Below are positions 58,577 to 64,000 of a stretch of DNA of 64,000 bases, one piece after another. Origin of the DNA: Apostichopus japonicus (lineage: Eukaryota > Echinodermata > Holothuroidea > Aspidochirotida > Stichopodidae); NCBI RefSeq assembly GCF_037975245.1, contig NC_092579.1, forward strand, positions 5,209,001 to 5,273,000. Direction: 5' to 3'. The notes below the pieces were generated by a model. The model worked only from the letters and a program-made list of their open reading frames with translations. It did no database searches and was not told the origin of the DNA. Within the stretch, counting starts at the first letter, position 1. Every line of letters begins with the position of its first letter. The position numbers and the translations under genes were made by a program.

Positions 58577-58767
58577 TAAGAACAGGGCTGTGTATGAGTA
58601 CACATAACTATGCTAGAACAGGACTGAGTATGAGTACTCATAACTATGCAAGAACAGGGCTTATTATGAGCACACATAACTATGCTAGATCAGGGCTGAT
58701 TATGAAAACCCATAACTATGCTAGGACAGGGCTGATTATGAGTGCACATATCTTTGCTAGAATATGA
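58577..58767. repeat. 39-bp minisatellite, about five units
   Basis: The unit is 'agaacagggctgattatgag' plus '(t/c)acacataactatgct'. The 39-base length equals 13 codons, so it stays open in frame and gives repeated ARTGLxMSTHNYA. It lies in an intron: the exon before it would meet a stop at once if read through. Confidence 0.85.
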
Positions 58768-59042
58768 GTGTGAGTATGAATTCACTACAAGTCTGGTCCA
58801 AAGTAGTTAGGTTGACTTTGATATGAGAGAGATATTACAATAATGACATGTAGGAATTAAAGTGGTTTTCTACACAGTAATACAAAATTATGCTGGAAAA
58901 TTCCTTTACAATGCATAATGACTACATACTCAGTGACATACTATACAAAAATACTGTTCCATCAACCAGCTAAACATTTGTCCTAGCTACGAATCATATA
59001 AGCTTTCTTCTTCTTAACTCCTTTTCCATTTGTTTCTCACAG

Positions 59043-59153
59043 AATCCTTATTTGCCATCTCATCAAGCAATTAGAGGAGAAGCTGAAGGGAACCCAGCAG
59101 GAGCAAAAGCAATGACTAAAGATAGCGAAGAAGTAACAAATGAAACTTTGCAG
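59043..59153 (+). CDS. Linker exon 3
   Basis: The exon lies between acceptor tgtttctcacag and donor ttgcaggtaagt, 111 bases, phase 0 at both ends. It reads NPYLPSHQAIRGEAEGNPAG, then AKAMTKDSEEVTNETLQ. It has strong splice sites, is hydrophilic and has no domain. Confidence 0.7.
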
Positions 59154-60755
59154 GTAAGTATTAGTGAGTGAGAACTTCCAAGTATGATTAATGACTTTTG
59201 ACCAATATCTCTCTAAGTCTGCCATTTCTCACTGATACAGACTGGTTGTTTAATTAAAACAATTGTGACTGATAAATTGCTTTCTGTCACTACGTGATTT
59301 GAGGCCGACATTAAGACATTACTGAAAGTTATATTTGCTAAATTAAGGTTGCATGTTGTACACATATAACTTCTATACACATCCCACACAATATCAGAAA
59401 GTGTACATAAATTAAAGCCCTATATGCTTCCTATCGTTTTAAGAAGTAATATCATGTATATTAATAAGTAGGCGAAGCATATTAACAATATTAATATGGC
59501 AGCATAAATGTTTGTTATCTTTTATATTTGTATTGTAAGTAAGTGTTTATGTGCTTATGTTATTAAATTGTTGAAATGAAATCATTATGCAAATGGTAGA
59601 TGGGATTTGATGTTACTTTTTTGGTTTTGCTGCCAGATTGGAAAATTCTTTTGAAAGTTTATCAGTAGGTAGTACATGAAATTGTTAAAAAAAGCTATTT
59701 ATTTTTGTAACTAAAATGATTTCAGAGACCAATTTTGAGGTATTTTACCTTATTTTTGTGTCTGAAACACGCATATAATTGTAAACCTAAATGTTAACCA
59801 CAGTCTTGTAGTACCTTCCTTACATGTTTGCTGATCTTAGCATAGTATTAAAGGTGTAAAGAAGGACGTTGTGCATCTGACATAATATAAATTACCATGT
59901 GTAGTGCCGCAGGACCCACTGACCTTCTTAACTGAACAATAATGTAACAGACTGTGCTAATGTGACAGTGGTATTGGTAGCTTGTAAATGACTGATGCAT
60001 TCCGTACCTGGCATTAAAGGTTTGATTTTACCAACGGTCTAGAGTGCTTGGATTGTACTCTTGAAAAGAAGAATGTTGCTTTAGTTTGTTGTAACATATA
60101 ACACAATAATGGAATCATAGCATGTTTCACAGTTATGCGAGGAACTATTTTCGGTTTGTTGGGATTGACTTTAATGATAGAATGGCGTTATCTACATGAA
60201 TATGGGATATTTGTATTCAATTATGCAATATATGCTCTGTGTGGAAAACGTCTGTCAACCAAATGCATTGAATAACTTCCACCTAAAAAACCTTTAAAAT
60301 AACTTTCATAAATGATACTCCAAAAAACATCAAAGTATAAAACTACAAGCACATCGGTAGTATTGAGATTCTGCACTATTTTCTGCATTCCTGTGTCAAC
60401 CCTTCCTCTGAGTTTTCCACTCCTTTTCCAGGAAACTCCTGTGGGACAAACGTGCAGCAATGCTGTGTCTATTATGTCTCTGTTTGTGTCAAAGTCACAC
60501 TTTTCACACAAAAGTGCTGCTGTTTCCATGGATAATGATAGCTTTTGTCAAGCATATTAATGAATTGGTGTGGCAAAATGAAACAATTACATTAGCCCTT
60601 TTACTGTCTAGTACACAACTTACTTTCATTAAAAGTTTATGACATGAGAACCTGTCTCATAAGTGTTCTAGTTTTTGACCGTCCACTGAGGTTTAAATAA
60701 GCATCATGAGATAGCATCAGAACAATGAAACATCTTGTTTTTGGTTATTATCCAG
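59154..60755. other. Intron before the Death-domain exon
   Basis: No repeat was recognised. A segment at 60432-60560 follows a fair acceptor (ttttccag) and is open in phase 0 to a stop, but has no clear donor. It would end the protein before the Death domain and could be a rare alternative end. Confidence 0.4.
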
Positions 60756-61014
60756 GACCTGTCAGGAAAATTTTCCAAAGAATGGCGGGATGTGGGAAGA
60801 AATCTGAAGCTTGATGAGACAGAGCTTTACAACATAGTGGCAGATAACAGAAGAGAAGGACAAAAAGAAGTGGTGTACCACATGTTACTACTATGGAAAC
60901 GGAAACTTGGGATGAAAGCAACAAACAAAACACTGAGAGACGCTCTAAAAGCAGCTAAGCGAAAGGACCTGTCCGATTATCTTCTTAATACGGATCAATG
61001 TGGTAAAACTTCAG
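60756..61014 (+). CDS. Death domain exon
   Basis: The exon runs from acceptor ggttattatccag to donor cttcaggtaagt, 259 bases, phase 0 in and one base over. It encodes a canonical Death domain of about 80 residues: DLSGKFSKEWRDVGRNLKLD, then ETELYNIVADNRREGQKEVV, then YHMLLLWKRKLGMKATNKTL, then RDALKAAKRKDLSDYL. The Trp in helix 1 and the final 'TLxxALxxxxRxDLxxxL' helices are diagnostic. It probably recruits other Death-domain adaptors, by analogy with PIDD1 binding RAIDD. Confidence 0.92.
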
Positions 61015-61731
61015 GTAAGTCAAAGACAACAAACATGAGATTAGTAAGAGAGATGATGTATTTCTTGGTTTGTTTTTACACAATACAGTTGTGCATTCCA
61101 TAGCCAAATATACTATGGAAAAGGATATTAGCCTGTAGAAGGAGCAATTAACTTTTACTTGTGAAAAACCTTCTTATTCTGCAATGGAGTTAACGTAAAT
61201 GTAAAAGCTATTTTGCATAGAAGTATGAGATATATGAATATTCATTTGATCTCACTATTGATACATTGGTGTGTCCGTCTTTAAGGGGAGTCTCACAAGC
61301 TACTTCCTATAAATAGTAACTTTCTATAGGGACATCCCTTTATTAGAAAGCAAAGCTATCAAGAATTTGCTGTAAATGTTGGTCAGCTTATAAAATTGCA
61401 AACCATTTTGTGGTAACAAAGATTTGAAGAGTATATGTATAATGTTAATCATAGTAAACTTCAATGATATAACAGTACAGTGAGTGAACTTATCATGTTC
61501 ATTCAATTGAAGAATCAGTTTCTTTGTTCAAATCATTCAGCAAAAGATGAACTAGTTGCTACCTTATCAGGCTACATTAAAAACTCAACAGACATTTTAA
61601 AGACATCAAATTTTAAAGAGAAATCTCAAATTGTAAACATTGGTCATGAATTTGAAATACAAGCAAGAAATAAATGGCAATATTTATAGTTCAAAATTCT
61701 TATCTAAATTTTACAATTTATTTGTCCATAG

Positions 61732-61754
61732 TTGAAGGCACTGCTATAGAGTGA
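61732..61754 (+). CDS. Candidate terminal exon with stop
   Basis: After acceptor tttgtccatag the phase left by the Death-domain exon gives VEGTAIE and a stop at 61752-61754. A strong donor (cctggtaagtg) at 61808 suggests the exon continues as 3' UTR to 61807 and may splice further. The exon at 62332 is also in phase and would give a different short tail. Confidence 0.55.
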
Positions 61755-61947
61755 TGAGCAGAGCCAAACAATATTCAGTGACTTTGTAGAAGTACTTGTA
61801 ATGCCTGGTAAGTGAGATCATTTAATATATTTAACAATATTTGTCCATTATACAGACTCTTTCACTCTCATATGATCTCTGCAATTATAATATGTATTGA
61901 ACATCAAGCATTAAAATATCCTGATTCATGTTAGTATTAATGTTGTC

Positions 61948-61953
61948 AATAAA
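61948..61953 (+). terminator. Candidate polyadenylation signal AATAAA
   Basis: AATAAA lies 194 bases after the predicted stop of the Death-domain gene. It would serve transcripts that do not use the donor at 61808. Confidence 0.4.
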
Positions 61954-62331
61954 CTGCATAATGGATTGCAATATAGTATAGTGTACAGCCATTTGCCGAA
62001 TGTCGGAAAACAGGCTTCTCTCAAAAGTTTCACAAGTTTCCTTACAATTGTCATTGAATATGAGATAATAGATTACTATTAAAATAACAGTTATCCATAC
62101 TGCAGTTTCCTTAAATAAATAACACTAATACGAGTCTTTGTGTTGTGGGAGGATTTAAACTTTGATTTCCACCTTCCAATAACCAGGCAATCGGATTACA
62201 TTTCTGTATGATCTAATTTAAAAACACTTCTTTGAAACTTTCAATCTACTTCAGAGGTCATTCTATAAGTAAAAACTGGACATAACCCTACACATTTATA
62301 TTCGTGCTATTTCCATATCTTGCATCTCGCA

Positions 62332-62431
62332 GATGACTTTGGCGGATATGTCTGATATCCAGTCAGAATATTCTGGTCGTCGGAAAGAAGTGATTCTACA
62401 AATGTGTTACCCCGGGAATTCGGGTGACCTA
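62332..62431 (+). CDS. Candidate exon just before the retrotransposon
   Basis: The segment is bounded by acceptor ttgcatctcgcag and donor cctaggtatga and is open in phase 0 (MTLADMSDIQSEYSGRRKEV). In the phase left by the Death-domain exon it reaches a stop after eight codons. It could be an alternative 3' exon or part of the next gene, interrupted by the LTR element. Confidence 0.3.
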
Positions 62432-62456
62432 GGTATGAGCCAATATATAGGCCACC

Positions 62457-63422
62457 TGTGGGGTAGAAAGGAACAAAACTCAGAGCAAAATGAATAGTAC
62501 AGCAACACAATGTCATATGGTATATCAATGTTTATTTACAACCCTTTAATCTAGAACATAATTGTCCTTTACAGCTCTCTGCAATATCATATCAACCTCA
62601 GTGCAACATCATGAATTTATTGATAAACAGATAAACCTAATCAATCTACAGATAACACACCTCACGCATAGACCAACAAACATATCCACCAAACTAACTG
62701 ACATGACCCACACAGCTGCACACAGAAGTGTTAATATTTATTCTAACATCTTAATCCTCTGTGCACCCCTAGACTAGCAACATTTCCCTGCAAGAACTAG
62801 GGAGCTAGCTTACGACTTATTATTAAAACAAAGGTTTCAATATAGTTGTACCCACACACTACCACTGCACAGGCAGTATACAGCTAATAAGAACAATATC
62901 TCTACCTGGTATAGGATTGCCATGGTAACCTAAACAGTTCCACCAATCCTGTGCACCCAGATCTCTGTAGGGGGTCTACCCTATGCAGTCTTCTGTGTAG
63001 CTACTTTAATCAACCCCTCTTCCAATAGAACAACCCATCTAATTAGTCTATGCTGTACAGGTTATACATGCTAAGTAATTTGACACCATGGAACCACCTC
63101 GTTCCTGGGCCTAGCTGCAGTGGCTTCACCATATCAAATAACAATGTACCATACAGGTTACATACAGCTTAAGGCTATATTAAGAACATATACAACTACT
63201 ATAAAAGGTGCACTTCAATGTCTTGACATTTCTATTGAATGCTACCATGAATACTGATAAGAATACATCAGTTATATCCTTAAACTATTAAAGATAAGAG
63301 TAATAAGTACAATAAAGTAAAACCAACATACCTGAGGGGTAGAAAGGAACAAAACTCAGAGCAAAATGAATAGTACAGCAACACAATGTCATATGGTATA
63401 TCAATGTGCCACTGACGGGTCA
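62457..63422 (-). mobile_element. Probable LTR of a minus-strand Ty3/Gypsy retrotransposon
   Basis: Read on the minus strand, a purine-rich tract (aggggaaag) at about 63423-63431 is followed by TG, the expected start of an LTR. The opposite boundary ends in CA at about 62457. A 73-base segment is repeated directly inside (62460-62532 and 63335-63407). AATAAA on the minus strand near 62533 could be its polyadenylation signal. The other LTR would lie outside the window, so the ends are inferred. Confidence 0.5.
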
Positions 63423-63469
63423 CTTTCCCCTAACCTCGGAATGGCTGTACCACTATCTGTAAAGGTAAC

Positions 63470-64000
63470 TCAATAAAAATTATAGGGGCCTGTGATTTGA
63501 ACAAAACAGAACAAATCTGGTGGCCTTCTTTTTCGTGACGGGCGTCCCTGTTCCTCTGGTACTCGCTCCTGTGGTACCTGTTCCTGTGGTATTTCCACAG
63601 GTGGTTCAACTGGGCGTGTCGGCTGCTCTCGGATTTGGGGTGTCTGATCTATTGGACTCTGTGAAACATCCACAACCACTGGTGTCTGAGTCGGTACATT
63701 CTGTGGCTGGTCAGGAGCACCATCACTAACACATTGCTCCGCTGGAGCTGAGGTCCGAGCAGATGAACGCTGTCGGGTGATATACGTGTGCCACTCGTCA
63801 TCGCTCCCATCTGACCCATCTACATCACCACCTGCCTGGGTTGCAGTTCGTCTTTTCTTTTGCTGGCGTGGGGGGGGGGGGGCTTCCCATGGATCATCTG
63901 TGTCTCATCTAGAGGCAGTGCATCGCATGCTAATAACAAGTTGCGATGCAGAACACGTTTCTGCTTCTTAGCATTATCTGTAATCACTTCAAACACGGGT
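63470..64000 (-). pseudogene. Ty3/Gypsy pol, C-terminal (integrase tail) segment
   Basis: The minus strand enters the window with the conserved tail of a Gypsy polyprotein (KKQKRVLHRNLLLACDALPL; the 'LHRNLLLP' box follows the integrase core in many Ty3/Gypsy elements). A 13-base homopolymer at 63870-63882 puts the following part in another frame. That part continues through a Ser/Asp/Pro/Gln-rich tail to RPSRKRRPPDLFCF and a stop at 63470-63472. The frame break means the copy is defective or the run length is misread. RT, RNase H and the integrase core lie outside the window. Confidence 0.8.

Larger units (their letters stand above)
35238..61754 (+). other. Gene model: NACHT - ZU5 - UPA - linker - Death domain protein (NLRP1-like order)
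   Basis: Thirteen exons (35238-37021, 37423-37625, 39274-39350, 40048-40109, 41669-41729, 43181-43504, 50573-50796, 53962-54102, 57268-57417, 58410-58529, 59043-59153, 60756-61014, 61732-61754) join with agreeing phases at all twelve junctions to give about 1,180 residues. With the DED exons the protein would be about 1,370 residues, and with the propeller about 1,660. The order is NACHT NTPase, helical linker, ZU5, UPA with His-Phe-Ser, Ser/Glu-rich linker, Death domain. The known analogues are NLRP1 (NACHT-LRR-FIIND-CARD, FIIND being ZU5-UPA) and PIDD1 (LRR-ZU5-UPA-DD). I infer a cytosolic oligomerising sensor whose C-terminal UPA-Death fragment is freed for signalling. No LRR was found. 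The start codon is not settled: the open frame has ATGs from 35276 but is open to the splice acceptor. Confidence 0.8.

Overview
This is a 64 kb window of an intron-rich, AT-leaning animal genome. Introns run from hundreds of bases to more than 20 kb, splice sites follow GT/AG, and the intronic space is filled with transposons, microsatellites and dispersed repeats. The protein domains (tandem DED-like folds, NACHT, ZU5-UPA, Death) point to a marine invertebrate deuterostome, most likely an echinoderm such as a sea cucumber. That assignment is inference: no sequence here fixes the species.

The backbone is one plus-strand innate-immunity / cell-death gene. The best supported part runs from 35238 to 61754: a large NACHT NTPase exon, small linker exons, a ZU5 exon, two UPA exons, four linker exons that are all in phase 0, a Death-domain exon and a short terminal exon. 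Every junction agrees in reading phase. The UPA begins with the tripeptide His-Phe-Ser, the site where ZU5-UPA modules such as PIDD1 and the NLRP1/CARD8 FIIND cut themselves. The predicted order NACHT, ZU5-UPA, linker, death fold resembles mammalian NLRP1 but has no LRRs and a Death domain instead of a CARD. Upstream, two DED-like exons (12624-13591) and a beta-propeller exon (6242-7121) on the same strand join in compatible phase and may be the N-terminus of the same protein. That link is less certain. Small exons inside the 21.6 kb intron before NACHT suggest an internal promoter and alternative tails.

Mobile DNA, left to right: a hAT-like element with 8-bp target duplications (3997-5209); a 5'-truncated LINE with a 3' stem-loop (about 9608-10540); one copy of a roughly 0.6 kb MITE-like repeat (about 15129); a divergent tandem repeat array (19.2-21.4 kb, resuming at 28.2-29.6 kb); a 642-bp TIR element with an 8-bp duplication (22151-22792); two TTAA-flanked elements (23305-24371, 24548-24905); a second hAT-like element (29590-30755); a very C-rich minisatellite that carries a tandem segmental duplication (30844-34960); a third hAT-like element (38283-38945); a 6.8 kb TTAA-flanked, THAP-containing Kolobok-like element placed exactly in the intron between the ZU5 and UPA exons (43668-50513), itself holding a second copy of the MITE; and the 3' part of a minus-strand Ty3/Gypsy retrotransposon at the right edge (about 62457-64000).

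No rRNA, tRNA or CRISPR array was found. All exon boundaries were read by eye from splice motifs and phase, without transcript evidence.
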